A program made the translations under genes and the position numbers. Below, in pieces: positions 24,776 to 34,589 of a stretch of DNA of 64,000 nt; positions within the stretch are counted from its first letter, which is position 1; every line of letters starts with the position of its first letter. Source of the DNA: Sedimenticola_A sp040506425 (lineage in GTDB: Bacteria; Pseudomonadota; Gammaproteobacteria; Chromatiales; Chromatiaceae); assembly GCA_965224515.1 (NCBI GenBank), contig OZ245051.1:3720001-3784000 (forward strand), given 5' to 3'. Under the pieces are notes generated by a model. The model ran no database searches. It saw nothing but the letters and a program-made list of their open reading frames with translations, and was not told where the DNA came from.

Positions 24776-26071
24776 TTAACTTCCGAAGGGGTGACGCAGA
24801 ACCAGTGTTTCAGAACGGTCCGGACCGGTTGAGATGACGTCGATAGGCGTAGCGGTCAGCTCTTCGATCTTCTTCAGGTAAGCCTGGGCATTGGCCGGCA
24901 GTGCATCGTAGCTTTTGATGCCGACAGTGGATTCGCTCCAACCCGGCATCTCGATATAAACCGGCTCGCACTTTTCAAAACCATCTGCACCGACAGGGGG
25001 AACATCAATGCTCTCACCATCCATGTTGTAGGTGGTACAGATCTTCAGGGTCTCCATGCCGTCCAGTACGTCCAGCTTGGTAATGCACATACCGGAAACA
25101 CTGTTGACCTCAAGGGAGCGCTTCAGGGCCACGGCATCGAGCCAGCCACAGCGACGCTGACGACCGGTGGTGGCACCGAACTCATTGCCCTTCTCACCCA
25201 GACGCTGTCCAACATCATCGAACAGTTCGGTGGGGAACGGACCGGCACCCACACGGGTGGTATAAGCCTTGACGATTCCCAGGATGTAGTCGAGATAACG
25301 TGGACCCACACCACTGCCAGCGGCAGCACCTCCAGCGGTGGTATTGGAGGAGGTCACGTAGGGATAGGTGCCGTGATCAATATCCAGCAGTGCACCCTGT
25401 GCGCCTTCGAACATCACGTTCTGGCCCTCGGCACGCATGCGGTGCAGGGTTCCGGTGACGTCTTCAACCATGGGACGCATGCGCTCGGCCTGCTCCAGGG
25501 CTTCATCCAGCACTTTCTGGTAGTCAACGGTTTCAAACTTGAAGTAGTGTTCGAGAGCGAAGTTGTGATACTCCATCACTTCACGCAGACGCTCGGTAAA
25601 GTGTGCTGTATCCAGCATCTCGCCAAAGCGTATGCCACGACGGGAGACCTTGTCTTCGTAAGCCGGACCGATACCGCGACCGGTGGTGCCGATGGCCTTT
25701 TTGCCACGGGCCGCTTCACGGGCCTGGTCCAGGGCTATGTGGTATGGCAGGATCAAAGGACAGGATTCGCTTATACCGAGCCTGGAACTGGCAGGTATGC
25801 CGCCCTTCTCCAGCATGTCGATCTCTTCCAGCAGGGCGCTGGGAGAGAGCACCACGCCGTTACCGATCAGGCAGCGTACGTTCTCACGCAGAATGCCTGA
25901 CGGAATCAGGTGCAGCACGGTCTTCACACCGTCAATGACCAGCGTATGACCGGCATTATGCCCACCCTGAAAGCGCACAACGGCTTCAGCACGGTCGGTC
26001 AGCAGGTCAACAATCTTCCCCTTGCCCTCGTCACCCCACTGGGTGCCTATCACAACAACATTCTTACCCAT
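24776..26071 (-). CDS. purA: Adenylosuccinate synthetase
   Basis: PurA joins IMP and aspartate using GTP, the first committed step to AMP. At 431 aa it has the normal length. The N-terminal GTP-binding signature GTQWGDEGKGKIVD (residues 8-21), FQGGHNAGHT, and GTTGRGIGPAYEDK are intact. It is the last gene of the minus-strand housekeeping cluster, 43 bases after hisZ, the usual context in many gammaproteobacteria, and is followed by a terminator. Confidence 0.98.
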   Translation of the reverse strand: MGKNVVVIGTQWGDEGKGKIVDLLTDRAEAVVRFQGGHNAGHTLVIDGVKTVLHLIPSGILRENVRCLIGNGVVLSPSALLEEIDMLEKGGIPASSRLGISESCPLILPYHIALDQAREAARGKKAIGTTGRGIGPAYEDKVSRRGIRFGEMLDTAHFTERLREVMEYHNFALEHYFKFETVDYQKVLDEALEQAERMRPMVEDVTGTLHRMRAEGQNVMFEGAQGALLDIDHGTYPYVTSSNTTAGGAAAGSGVGPRYLDYILGIVKAYTTRVGAGPFPTELFDDVGQRLGEKGNEFGATTGRQRRCGWLDAVALKRSLEVNSVSGMCITKLDVLDGMETLKICTTYNMDGESIDVPPVGADGFEKCEPVYIEMPGWSESTVGIKSYDALPANAQAYLKKIEELTATPIDVISTGPDRSETLVLRHPFGS

Positions 26072-26114
26072 CTTCGGTTCTCTATATATGTAGATAGTTG
26101 GTTATATCCGGTTG

Positions 26115-27299
26115 TCAGGACAGTGCCACAACAACCCAATCCTCACCCTGTTTATGCAGGGTCTCCCCACAGCCCATAGTCTGGGCATCACCAGATTGTC
26201 CCGGAAGCGCACATACAACCCGGCGCCCCTGGGCTCGCAATTCTTTTATTTTCTGCAGCAGGGCCGGCTCATCGGATGCCGGGGCGTAAATGCCACACGT
26301 CTCCCCCTGCCCGCCTGCACTGCCCAGGCGGTAGAGCATCTTCAGGTCGGCACTGAAACCCCTTGCGGGTCGTGCCCGGCCGAACACCTTGCCGATCTCG
26401 TCGTAGCGCCCGCCTCTGGCCAGCTCCTGACCGAGCCCGGGGGCAAAGGCCGCAAACACCACACCAGTGTGGTAATGGTAACCACGAAGTTCGCTCAAGT
26501 CGTAGTGTACAGGAACCTCGGGGCGTCGTGCTGCCAGTTTTTCGGCCAACTGCTCAAGCTCTTCGATTGCGTTCTGTACCGATTCAGAAGCCCCTGCCAG
26601 GCGGACTCGCGCCTGTTCCAGTGCATCATCGCCACTCAGCTCCGCCAGGGCTCGGAGCATTCCGGCCATTTCAGCGTCAACACCGAAATTCTGCACCAGG
26701 GATTCAATCTCGGCGACTGCCTTTCGCTGCAGGGCGTCAAACAGAGCATGCTCCTGGTCAGTATCAAGACCGGCCTGTTCAGCGAGGCCCCTGAAGATAC
26801 CTACATGGCCAAGGTCCAGGTAAACATCATCCACTCCCGCCTGTTCCATGGTCTCCAGCATCAGGCAGAGAATCTCAAGATCGCTCTCCGTACCCGCATG
26901 GCCGTAGAGTTCGGCACCTATCTGCAGTGGTGAGCGGGAACCCGCAAAGCCATCGGGGCGGGTATTGAGAACCGTGCCCAGGTAGCAGAGCCGGGTGGGA
27001 CAGTCGCGACGCAGCTGGTGCGCATCGATACGGGCCACCTGGGGTGTGATATCCGCGCGGATACCCATGGTCCGGCCTGTAATCTGGTCGGTGAGCTTGA
27101 AGGTCTGGATATCCAGATCGCCACCGGTTCCGGTGAGCAGTGACTCCAGGTACTCGATAAAGGGGGGGAAGACCAACTCGTATCCCCAACTGCTATACAG
27201 ATCCAGCAGGTTTCTACGCAGCTGCTCCAATGCATTGGCATTGGGCGGCAGGAGTTCATCGATGCCTTCAGGCAGCAGCCAGTGCTTGTTATCCATCAT
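26115..27299 (-). CDS. hisZ: ATP phosphoribosyltransferase regulatory subunit HisZ
   Basis: HisZ is a histidyl-tRNA-synthetase-like protein without aminoacylation activity. It associates with short-form HisG to catalyse and regulate the first step of histidine synthesis. The 394-aa sequence has class II synthetase-type segments (GYELVFPPFIEYLESLL, TGRTMGIRADITPQVAR, RGGRYDEIGKVFGR). No hisG lies in the window. It sits between the DUF2065 gene and purA, a typical neighbourhood. Start at 27299 or the next Met at 27296. Confidence 0.95.
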   Translation of the reverse strand: MMDNKHWLLPEGIDELLPPNANALEQLRRNLLDLYSSWGYELVFPPFIEYLESLLTGTGGDLDIQTFKLTDQITGRTMGIRADITPQVARIDAHQLRRDCPTRLCYLGTVLNTRPDGFAGSRSPLQIGAELYGHAGTESDLEILCLMLETMEQAGVDDVYLDLGHVGIFRGLAEQAGLDTDQEHALFDALQRKAVAEIESLVQNFGVDAEMAGMLRALAELSGDDALEQARVRLAGASESVQNAIEELEQLAEKLAARRPEVPVHYDLSELRGYHYHTGVVFAAFAPGLGQELARGGRYDEIGKVFGRARPARGFSADLKMLYRLGSAGGQGETCGIYAPASDEPALLQKIKELRAQGRRVVCALPGQSGDAQTMGCGETLHKQGEDWVVVALS

Positions 27300-27308
27300 T
27301 TAATTCAG

Positions 27309-27494
27309 TCAGTTCACAATGTAGAGCATGATCACACCGAGGATCATGCTGATCAGTCCGCTTATTCGCAGGGCACGGTCATCCATCTCCGAGGCCGCTT
27401 TCATTATCTTGCGCATGGCGCCGGGATTCAAAAACGGCAGTAAACCTTCCACCACCATCACCAGGGCCATGGCAATCAGTAATTCATGCCACAT
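27309..27494 (-). CDS. yjeT: DUF2065 (YjeT-like) small inner-membrane protein
   Basis: The 61-aa protein has two hydrophobic helices (LLIAMALVMVVEGLLPFL and ISGLISMILGVIMLYIV) and the short charged loop typical of DUF2065. The start at 27494 gives the family N-terminus MWHELLIAMAL; an upstream GTG at 27527 would add 11 residues. The gene between hflC and hisZ/purA is conserved in gammaproteobacteria. Its function is unknown. Confidence 0.87.
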   Translation of the reverse strand: MWHELLIAMALVMVVEGLLPFLNPGAMRKIMKAASEMDDRALRISGLISMILGVIMLYIVN

Positions 27495-27575
27495 ATTGCT
27501 GTCCAGAAAAAAGGCCGGGTTGTACACCCAGCCGCTTTGAAATTGTCAGGACAGACCGCCTATTTTCCCAAACTG

Positions 27576-27612
27576 AAAAGGGATTGTCCATTTCGGGGAC
27601 AATCCCTTTTTT
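27576..27612. terminator. Terminator after hflC
   Basis: AAAAGGGATTGTCC and GGACAATCCCTTTT form a perfect 14-bp stem around a 7-base loop, with T runs on both strands. It lies just past the hflC stop on the minus strand and separates hfq-hflXKC from yjeT-hisZ-purA, which then need their own promoter or read-through. Confidence 0.88.
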
Positions 27613-27622
27613 CAGAACGAAA

Positions 27623-28498
27623 TCAGGGCTGGCCCTTCTGAGCTTTGAAATACTGGAAGAACTCGGAATTCGGATCCAGAATCATCATGTCGTCACCGCT
27701 CTGGAATACGCCCCGGTAGGCCGACAGGCTACGGTAGAAGGCGTAGAACTCCCGATTCTGATCGTAGGCATTGGCATAGGTCTCCGCCGCCTTGGCGTCC
27801 CCCTCACCCCGAAGTTCCTCAGCCTGCTTGAAGGCATCAGCCAGAATGACCGTCTGCTGACGATCGGCGTCTGCGCGGATACGCTCAGCGGCTTCAGCAC
27901 CCTGGGCTCGCAGGTCGCGGGCCACCCGCTCACGCTCAGCACGCATACGATCATAGACCGACTCGCTCACTTCAGGTGGCAGGTCAATCTGCTTCACCCG
28001 CACATCGATGATCTCGACACCCAGCTCAGCTGCTTTCTCGTCAGAGTCCTTGGTCAGCAGGGCCATGATCTCGGCACGCTCACCGGATACAACCTCTTTA
28101 ATGGTGCGCTTACCGAACTCGTCACGCAGACTGGTATTGATCCGCTCTGACAGCAGTCGCGCCGTCTTGGCCGGATTACCGCCAGTGGAACGGAAATACT
28201 GCGCCACGTTGGCAATACGCCACTTGGCGAAGGAGTCCACGATCACGTCTTTCTTCTCGACGGTGAGAAAACGCTCGGGGCGTGAATCCAGGGTCTGGAT
28301 ACGGCCGTCAAATTTCGTTACATCGTGAATAACCGGTATACGCCAGTGAAGACCCGGCTCGTAATCGGCATCGACAATCTCACCCAGACGCAGTTTCAGG
28401 GCCAGTTCCCACTGGTTGACCACAAACGCCGATGAGTAAATGACACCGGCAGCAATCGCCAGAATAACCGCAACAAATCCAAATTTACCGCTTTGCAT
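27623..28498 (-). CDS. hflC: HflC, membrane-anchored SPFH regulator of FtsH
   Basis: HflC with HflK forms a cage around the FtsH protease at the inner membrane. The 291-aa protein has one N-terminal helix (VAVILAIAAGVIYSSAFVV) and an SPFH/band 7 domain (LRLGEIVDADYEPGLHWRIPVIHDV). A long coiled-coil region (MRAERERVARDLRAQGAEAAERIRA) and SEFFQYFKAQ at the end complete it. Its ATG overlaps the hflK stop by one base (TGATG). Confidence 0.96.
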   Translation of the reverse strand: MQSGKFGFVAVILAIAAGVIYSSAFVVNQWELALKLRLGEIVDADYEPGLHWRIPVIHDVTKFDGRIQTLDSRPERFLTVEKKDVIVDSFAKWRIANVAQYFRSTGGNPAKTARLLSERINTSLRDEFGKRTIKEVVSGERAEIMALLTKDSDEKAAELGVEIIDVRVKQIDLPPEVSESVYDRMRAERERVARDLRAQGAEAAERIRADADRQQTVILADAFKQAEELRGEGDAKAAETYANAYDQNREFYAFYRSLSAYRGVFQSGDDMMILDPNSEFFQYFKAQKGQP

Positions 28499-29649
28499 CA
28501 GCGAGTCCTCCTGCCACGATTAACATCACGCCCACTCGACTCCGCCCTTAGTTTCGACTGCTCTTCCAGGGTTTGGGGTCTACTGACCGGCGCTTCCCCT
28601 GAAGATTGAATGAGCTTGTCCAGGGGCAGGTACATCAGGCTGTTGCCACCCTCTGCATCCAGCAACACCTTACGTGAGTTACCCATCACCTCTTCCACGG
28701 TATCCAGGTAGAGACGCTGGCGGGTCACCTCGGGGGCCTTTTCATACTCACCGAGCACGGCCGTGAAACGTGAAGCCTCACCTTCGGCCTCGGCAATCAC
28801 CTTCTCCTTGTAGGCCTTGGCATCCTCGACACGGCGTGCAGCGGCACCACGAGCCTTGGGAACCACCTCGTTGGCATAAGCTTCAGCCTGGTTCTCCTGG
28901 CGTGCCTTATCCTCACGGGCCTTGATGGCGTCATCGAAGGCACTCTTTACAGCCTCAGGTGGCTTGGCCGGTTGTGTGTTCACACTGGTCACATCCAGAC
29001 CGGTGCGATACTCCACCAGCAGTTCCTGAATACGCGATTTGATGCTGTCTGCAATAGAACTACGACCTTCGGTCAGGATGAAATCGAGATCGCTCTTACC
29101 GATGGTTTCACGCACCGCTGTTTCGGTGGCGTCACGGATTGTCTTTTCAGGATTCTGATCCTGGAACAGGTAGTCCGCAGCATCCAGGATCTTGGACTGC
29201 ACCGTCAGCTCGATATCGACGATATTCTCATCCCGGGTCAGCATGGTTGCGTTGTGCCGGAAAGAGGAGATCTGGTCGACGTTGACCTTGATCACTTCGT
29301 CTATAACAGGTAGCAGGAAATGGGGACCCGGCTGGGTAATCTCCTTGTATTCACCAAAACGCAATATTACGCCACGTTCGGCGGGTTCTACCGTGTAGAA
29401 GCTCTTGAAGGCGAGAAACAGCACAAGTCCGACCGCGATAAGGGCACCCATGCCCTTGAAACCGCTGCTTCCGGGACCGGGTACAGGCGAGCCGGGACCA
29501 CCACGGTCACCACTGCCTTTGCCGCCAAACAGGCCGCCCAGTTTGTCCTGCATTTTCTTTACGACTTCATCAAGGTCTGGTGGACCCTGATCGCCGCCCT
29601 TGCCACTCCAGGGATCTTTATTATCACCACCCGGTTCATTCCAGGCCAT
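28498..29649 (-). CDS. hflK: HflK, membrane-anchored SPFH regulator of FtsH
   Basis: Partner of HflC. The 383-aa protein has a Gly/Pro-rich cytoplasmic N-terminus (DNKDPWSGKGGDQGPPDLDEV), a single helix near residues 70-90, and a band 7 domain (GVILRFGEYKEITQPGPHFLLPVIDEV). An Ala/Glu-rich coiled coil runs to near the end. The gene order hfq-hflX-hflK-hflC is the canonical one, and the stop overlaps the hflC start. Confidence 0.97.
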   Translation of the reverse strand: MAWNEPGGDNKDPWSGKGGDQGPPDLDEVVKKMQDKLGGLFGGKGSGDRGGPGSPVPGPGSSGFKGMGALIAVGLVLFLAFKSFYTVEPAERGVILRFGEYKEITQPGPHFLLPVIDEVIKVNVDQISSFRHNATMLTRDENIVDIELTVQSKILDAADYLFQDQNPEKTIRDATETAVRETIGKSDLDFILTEGRSSIADSIKSRIQELLVEYRTGLDVTSVNTQPAKPPEAVKSAFDDAIKAREDKARQENQAEAYANEVVPKARGAAARRVEDAKAYKEKVIAEAEGEASRFTAVLGEYEKAPEVTRQRLYLDTVEEVMGNSRKVLLDAEGGNSLMYLPLDKLIQSSGEAPVSRPQTLEEQSKLRAESSGRDVNRGRRTR

Positions 29650-29729
29650 CGATTACTCCAATTTTCTCAGGTTTGGTTCAGGCCCGTCTTATACAGGCCG
29701 AATGTTGGATTCTAGTCTTAGCCAAGCCG

Positions 29730-31013
29730 TCAAGCAATGAGGCGGCTCTCAAATTCGCTCTCCTGCTGCAGCAGTCGTTCATATTCGCGGCGGGGCATCT
29801 GCACCTCCAGCTCCCAGCCACCGTCATCGGTAACCTGTTCCGAGAGCACTTTTCCATGCTGAAACAGGCGCGCCCTGAGGCGGCCGTCAGCGGGTTGCAG
29901 CTGTAATACCTTGTGGACATGCTCCTGGTGGAAAAATTCCGCCAGGGCCTCCAGTAACAACCCGACACCTTCACCGGTTTTAGCAGACAGCCAGACCCTT
30001 TTGACCAGGCCGTCCTCACCCCGCTCAACCCTTGCCGGCTGATCTTCCATCAGGTCGATCTTGTTGTAAACCTCGATCTGGGTCACCTCGTTGGCTCCGA
30101 TCTGAACCAGCACTTCGTTGACCTCATGGATACAGACAGCCCTCTGGTGACTTGAGGCGTCGATGACATGCAGCAGCAGGGTTGCCTCTGTGGTCTCCTG
30201 CAGGGTCGACTTGAATGCTGCAACCAGTTCATGGGGAAGATTGGAGATGAAGCCCACGGTATCTGCCAGCACCATGCTCCCCTCCCCTTCCAGGTCCACG
30301 CGACGCAGCGTCGGATCCAGGGTGGCGAACAGCTGGTCTTCGGCATAGACACCGGAATCAGTGATGTAGTTGAACAGGGTGGACTTACCGGCATTGGTAT
30401 AGCCAACCAGGGAGACGGTGGGTACCTCGGCCTTGTTGCGTGACTTTCTACCCTGCTCGCGCTGGCTGTCCACTTTCTCCAGGCGTCGCCTGAGCTGGGC
30501 TATACGGTTATTGAGCAGCCGGCGGTCGGTCTCAAGCTGTGTCTCGCCCGGACCGCGCAGGCCGATACCGCCCTTTTGGCGCTCAAGGTGAGTCCAGCCC
30601 CGCACCAGCCGCGTGGACATGTGGCGCAGCTGGGCCAGCTCTACCTGTAATTTACCTTCGAAAGAGCGTGCCCGCTGGGCAAAGATATCGAGAATAAGTC
30701 CTGTTCTGTCCACCACCCTGCATTCGAACTCCCGTTCCAGGTTGCGTTCCTGGCTGGGACTGAGAGGATGATTGAATATCACAAGCTCGGCATCCTCTAC
30801 AGCGATAAGCTCCTTGATCTCATCCACCTTGCCCCGGCCTATGTAGAGGCGGGGATCCGGTGACTTGCGACTGCCCATGACCAGCGCAATGGGCTGGGCG
30901 CCAGCCGAAGCAGACAGCTCCTGAAACTCTTCAAGTTCATCAGGATCGGGCTTGACACCGATATCAACGTGCACGAGCACGGCCCGTTCACCGGTCTTGG
31001 GGCGCTCAAACAA
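29730..31013 (-). CDS. hflX: GTPase HflX (ribosome rescue/splitting)
   Basis: HflX binds the 50S subunit and splits stalled ribosomes under stress. The HflX-specific N-terminal domain (LSPSQERNLEREFECRVVDRTGLILDIFAQRA) is followed by the GTPase domain with VGYTNAGKSTLF, DTVGFI and NKID. The start was set at TTG 31013: GGGAG lies 6-7 bases upstream and the protein then begins MFERPKTGERAVLVHVD, matching E. coli HflX. An ATG at 31061 would add 16 unrelated residues. It lies between hfq and hflK. Confidence 0.95.
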   Translation of the reverse strand: MFERPKTGERAVLVHVDIGVKPDPDELEEFQELSASAGAQPIALVMGSRKSPDPRLYIGRGKVDEIKELIAVEDAELVIFNHPLSPSQERNLEREFECRVVDRTGLILDIFAQRARSFEGKLQVELAQLRHMSTRLVRGWTHLERQKGGIGLRGPGETQLETDRRLLNNRIAQLRRRLEKVDSQREQGRKSRNKAEVPTVSLVGYTNAGKSTLFNYITDSGVYAEDQLFATLDPTLRRVDLEGEGSMVLADTVGFISNLPHELVAAFKSTLQETTEATLLLHVIDASSHQRAVCIHEVNEVLVQIGANEVTQIEVYNKIDLMEDQPARVERGEDGLVKRVWLSAKTGEGVGLLLEALAEFFHQEHVHKVLQLQPADGRLRARLFQHGKVLSEQVTDDGGWELEVQMPRREYERLLQQESEFESRLIA

Positions 31014-31217
31014 TGCGCTCTCCCAACAGGGGGCTGGTGAAGAGATACCCGTAACGGGCATGAATGGATGTAGGAAATATCATTTGATTATCAGCAGACA
31101 ATAAAGCAACGCCACCGGCCATGCGGTGTCTGTCGCATACTTCATAGCAGCTCTTGATTTGCTCTATTTTCCGCACTCAGCCTCTTAAACCGAGGCCGTA
31201 GAATCCGGCCCGGTTGA

Positions 31218-31472
31218 TCAGAAATTTCCAGGCTCAGACTGTCCCTCACGTTCAGTAGTCGGCAGGCGCACATTTCTCGCCGGTACCACCGTTGAGATGG
31301 CGTGTTTATACACCATCTGGTTAACCGAGTTCTTCAGCAATACCACGAATTGATCAAAAGATTCGATCTGTCCTTGCAACTTGATTCCATTCACCAGAAA
31401 AATCGATACCGGGATACGCTCTTTGCGCAGGGTATTGAGAAAAGGGTCTTGTAAACTTTGCCCCTTGGACAT
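31218..31472 (-). CDS. hfq: RNA chaperone Hfq
   Basis: The 84-aa Sm-like protein forms hexamers that pair small RNAs with mRNAs. Sm1 and Sm2 motifs are intact: QDPFLNTLRKERIPVSIFLVNGIKLQGQIESFDQFVVLL and YKHAISTVVPARNV. The short C-terminal tail (TTEREGQSEPGNF) is shorter than in E. coli. It follows miaA in the usual order. Its presence fits the candidate small RNAs at 42.5-42.9 kb. Confidence 0.98.
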   Translation of the reverse strand: MSKGQSLQDPFLNTLRKERIPVSIFLVNGIKLQGQIESFDQFVVLLKNSVNQMVYKHAISTVVPARNVRLPTTEREGQSEPGNF

Positions 31473-31592
31473 GAGGTTCTCCTTATTGTTGGATCCATTT
31501 TTGCGGGTATCCGGGTAAAACAGAACCCAAGATTAAAAATCCCCCACAAAAGGCAATTATAGCATACCGGGTGTATTCGAATGCTGCACTGC

Positions 31593-32543
31593 TTATATCA
31601 GGCCAGCTTTAATTATTTTCAAGGCCTGTCCGGGTACATCGCCGGCTTCCTCATCCAGCCAATGGGCCTCAGAATCGGCCCTGAGCCAGGTAAATTGCCG
31701 CTTGGCGAGCTGGCGGGTGGCGATTATCCCCTTCTCGATCATGGTCTCCCTGTCCCATTCGCCCAGCAGGTATTTGAGCATCTGCCGGTAACCCACCGAG
31801 CGCATTGAAGGCATATCGGGCACCAGGTTGCCTCTCTCCAGCAAGCCCCTGACCTCCTGCTCAAACCCCATCTCCAGCATTTTGTGAAAACGTGCTGCGA
31901 TCCGCTGATGCAGCACTTCCCTGTTCTTTGGCGCCCTGACCAGCTTAACCACCCTGTATGGCAGCTTCTGCTCACCGTCCCGGTCCTGGAGTTCGGTCAG
32001 AGTCCTGCCGGTGATCTCGTACACCTCCAGCGCCCTCTGTATTCTCTGAGGATCATTTTCATGTATACGGGCGGCAGCGGCGGGATCGACCTCTGCCAGT
32101 CGCCTGTGCATCGCCTGCCATCCCTGCAACGCTGCATCCTGCTCCAACCGCGCCCTTATACCCGGGTTCGCGGCAGGAAGCTCGGACAGACCGTATTGAA
32201 GAGCACGAAAATAGAGCATGGTGCCACCGACCAGAAGGGGAATACGCCCCGCGGCGGTGATCTCCGCCATCTCCCTCAGGGCATCCTCCCGAAACCGGGC
32301 AGCAGAGTAGGCTTCTGAGGGGTCACAGATATCGATCAGGCGGTGGGGCGCCTGCGCCAGCTCTTCAGCGCTGGGCTTGGCAGTCCCTATATCCATGCCC
32401 CGGTAGACCAGCGCCGAGTCGACACTGATGATATCGCACGGCATCTGCTTGACCAGTTCAATGGCCAGGTCGGTCTTGCCAGAGGCGGTAGGACCCATGA
32501 TGAATATGGCTGGCGGCAGGCCGTTTTCAGTTGGGTTGTTCAT
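31593..32543 (-). CDS. miaA: tRNA dimethylallyltransferase MiaA
   Basis: MiaA adds an isopentenyl group to A37 of tRNAs that read UNN codons. At 316 aa it has the normal length. The P-loop (GPTASGKTDLAIEL) at residue 18, DSALVYRGMDIGTAKP, and the tRNA-binding RYCQMLKY-type segment (GYRQMLKYLLGE) are recognisable. The start abuts the mutL stop with no gap, and hfq follows. Confidence 0.97.
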   Translation of the reverse strand: MNNPTENGLPPAIFIMGPTASGKTDLAIELVKQMPCDIISVDSALVYRGMDIGTAKPSAEELAQAPHRLIDICDPSEAYSAARFREDALREMAEITAAGRIPLLVGGTMLYFRALQYGLSELPAANPGIRARLEQDAALQGWQAMHRRLAEVDPAAAARIHENDPQRIQRALEVYEITGRTLTELQDRDGEQKLPYRVVKLVRAPKNREVLHQRIAARFHKMLEMGFEQEVRGLLERGNLVPDMPSMRSVGYRQMLKYLLGEWDRETMIEKGIIATRQLAKRQFTWLRADSEAHWLDEEAGDVPGQALKIIKAGLI

Positions 32544-34346
32544 CTACTGTCCACGCATAAAGAGCTTGTCCAGCTCACCCAGCTCCAACTGAACCCAGGT
32601 CGGTCTGCCATGGTTGCACTGGTCGCTGCGCTCGGTGCGCTCCATATCACGTAACAGCCCGTTCATCTCTCCCAGGGTAAGGCTGCGATTGGCCCTGACC
32701 GAACCGTGGCAGGCCATGGTCGCCAGCACGTTGTTGATCTCCTCCCTGATCCGGTCGCTGCTGCCGTAAACCACGATATCCGCCAGCACGTCACGCAGCA
32801 GTTTTTCGCCGTCTGCTCCATGCAGCAAGACAGGAATTGATCGCACCACCAGGGTCTCCCTGCCAAGTCTGCCGATCTCCATACCCAGGCTTTCAAACAG
32901 TGCCGACTGCTCTTCAGCCAGGTCTGCCTCACGACAGCTGACCGCAACCGAGACCGGCACCAGCAGGGGCTGACTGGCGATACCCTCACCTTCCAGCAGC
33001 TGCTTGAACCGTTCGTAGGTCACCCGTTCGTGGGCAGCGTGCATATCCACCAGCACCATGCCTTGACTGTTCTCCGCAAGGATGTAGATACCTTTCAGCT
33101 GGGCCAGGGCATAACCCAGCGGTGGTACCTCCCCTGCTGTCTCATCAGGCAGCACCGGCGCCTCGGGAGCCGGCCGCTGCATATCGAAACCGGCTGCATA
33201 GGTTGCCGGGCGCTCCTGGACCTTAAAGCTGAAAGGCTGCTGATAGGATGGCTGGACAGGCTGACCTGCAGCACCACTGCCCATCTCGTACACAGGGGGC
33301 TGCTCCAGTATCTCGCCGGTCTCGGTATCGACGGTCTCGCCGCCCGGGCGTGTCTCTGACAACACCTTGTGCAGTGTGCGGAAGAGGTAATCATGAACCA
33401 GCCGGCCATCCCTGAATCTCACCTCGTGCTTGGTGGGGTGAACATTGACATCCACCAGCATGGGGTCGAGCTCCAGGTAGAGGACATAGGCCGGGTGGCG
33501 ACCGTGGTAGAGCACGTCCTGAAACGACTGGCGCACCGCATGGGTCACCAGCTTGTCCCTCACCATGCGACCGTTGACATAGAAGTACTGCATGTCGGCC
33601 TGGCTGCGTGAAAATGCCGGTCGCGCAACCCAACCGGTCAGGCGCAACCCCAGTTTCTCCTGGTCGATGAACAGCGCCTGCTCCAGAAAGGCGGGCCCCA
33701 GCAGGTCGCTAAGCCGTCTCTCCTGTTCTGCCCGCTCAGTGGCCGCAGGCAGACGGATTATCTCCCGGCGGTTGTGCTGCAGGCTGAAGGCCACATCGAA
33801 ACGTCCCATGGCAAGGCGCTTGATCAGTGTCTCGATGTGGTTGAATTCGGTCTTCTCGGTACGCAGAAACTTGCGCCTGGCCGGAGTGTTGTAGAACAGG
33901 TCCCGGACCTCGATAGAGGTACCCACGGGGTGGGCCGCCGGCACAGGGGTATCAACCTGTTCACTGCCGTCGCCACTTACCTGCCAGCCACTCTCGGATT
34001 CAACTTCCCTGGACTGCAGGGTCATACGGGAGACCGAGGCGATACTGGGCAGCGCCTCCCCCCTGAAGCCCATGCTGGAGACCCGTTCAAGATCCTCCAG
34101 GTTGCCGATCTTGCTGGTGGCATGACGCGACAGAGCCAGGGCCAGGTCATCGTGATGTATACCGCAACCGTTATCCCGCACGCGGATCAGCCTCACCCCA
34201 CCCTGCTCAACTTCCACATCCACACGCCGCGCCCCGGCATCAAGGCTGTTTTCAACCAGCTCCTTGATCACTGAAGCGGGACGCTCAACCACCTCGCCGG
34301 CGGCGATCTGGTTAATGAGTTGAGGGGGTAAGGCGTGAATTCTCAT
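32544..34346 (-). CDS. mutL: DNA mismatch repair protein MutL
   Basis: MutL couples mismatch recognition to strand incision. From ATG 34346 (600 aa) the N-terminal GHKL ATPase motifs are intact: VIKELVENSLDAGA, DNGCGI, TSKIGNLEDL and GFRGEALPSIASVS. The C-terminal dimerisation domain contains DMHAAHERVTYE, which fits the metal-binding endonuclease motif D-x-H-A-x2-E-x4-E. ACHGSVR and CNHGRPT follow, so this MutL probably nicks DNA itself, unlike the E. coli protein. The frame is open upstream to 34427 without similarity. The gap 34347-34589 before it shows only a short imperfect palindrome. Confidence 0.97.
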   Translation of the reverse strand: MRIHALPPQLINQIAAGEVVERPASVIKELVENSLDAGARRVDVEVEQGGVRLIRVRDNGCGIHHDDLALALSRHATSKIGNLEDLERVSSMGFRGEALPSIASVSRMTLQSREVESESGWQVSGDGSEQVDTPVPAAHPVGTSIEVRDLFYNTPARRKFLRTEKTEFNHIETLIKRLAMGRFDVAFSLQHNRREIIRLPAATERAEQERRLSDLLGPAFLEQALFIDQEKLGLRLTGWVARPAFSRSQADMQYFYVNGRMVRDKLVTHAVRQSFQDVLYHGRHPAYVLYLELDPMLVDVNVHPTKHEVRFRDGRLVHDYLFRTLHKVLSETRPGGETVDTETGEILEQPPVYEMGSGAAGQPVQPSYQQPFSFKVQERPATYAAGFDMQRPAPEAPVLPDETAGEVPPLGYALAQLKGIYILAENSQGMVLVDMHAAHERVTYERFKQLLEGEGIASQPLLVPVSVAVSCREADLAEEQSALFESLGMEIGRLGRETLVVRSIPVLLHGADGEKLLRDVLADIVVYGSSDRIREEINNVLATMACHGSVRANRSLTLGEMNGLLRDMERTERSDQCNHGRPTWVQLELGELDKLFMRGQ

Positions 34347-34589
34347 ATTATCGATGCGGCTGTTTGATTCGGTACTCTGTGAAATAAAAACGACGCCTGT
34401 GGCGCCTGTTTGAGTGTGCAGGTTCAATACTGTAACCGGTAACGGTTCAGCGTCTCCTGATTTTGCCCTAGTTCAAGGCCTTTACGCACGGAAAAAGTGA
34501 ACAGACGAAGAATATATGTCGATCAGAGTAAAAAAAACAACGCAGAAACAGAACGAGGCAGGGATCACCCGGATGATAAGAAAAGCCTG

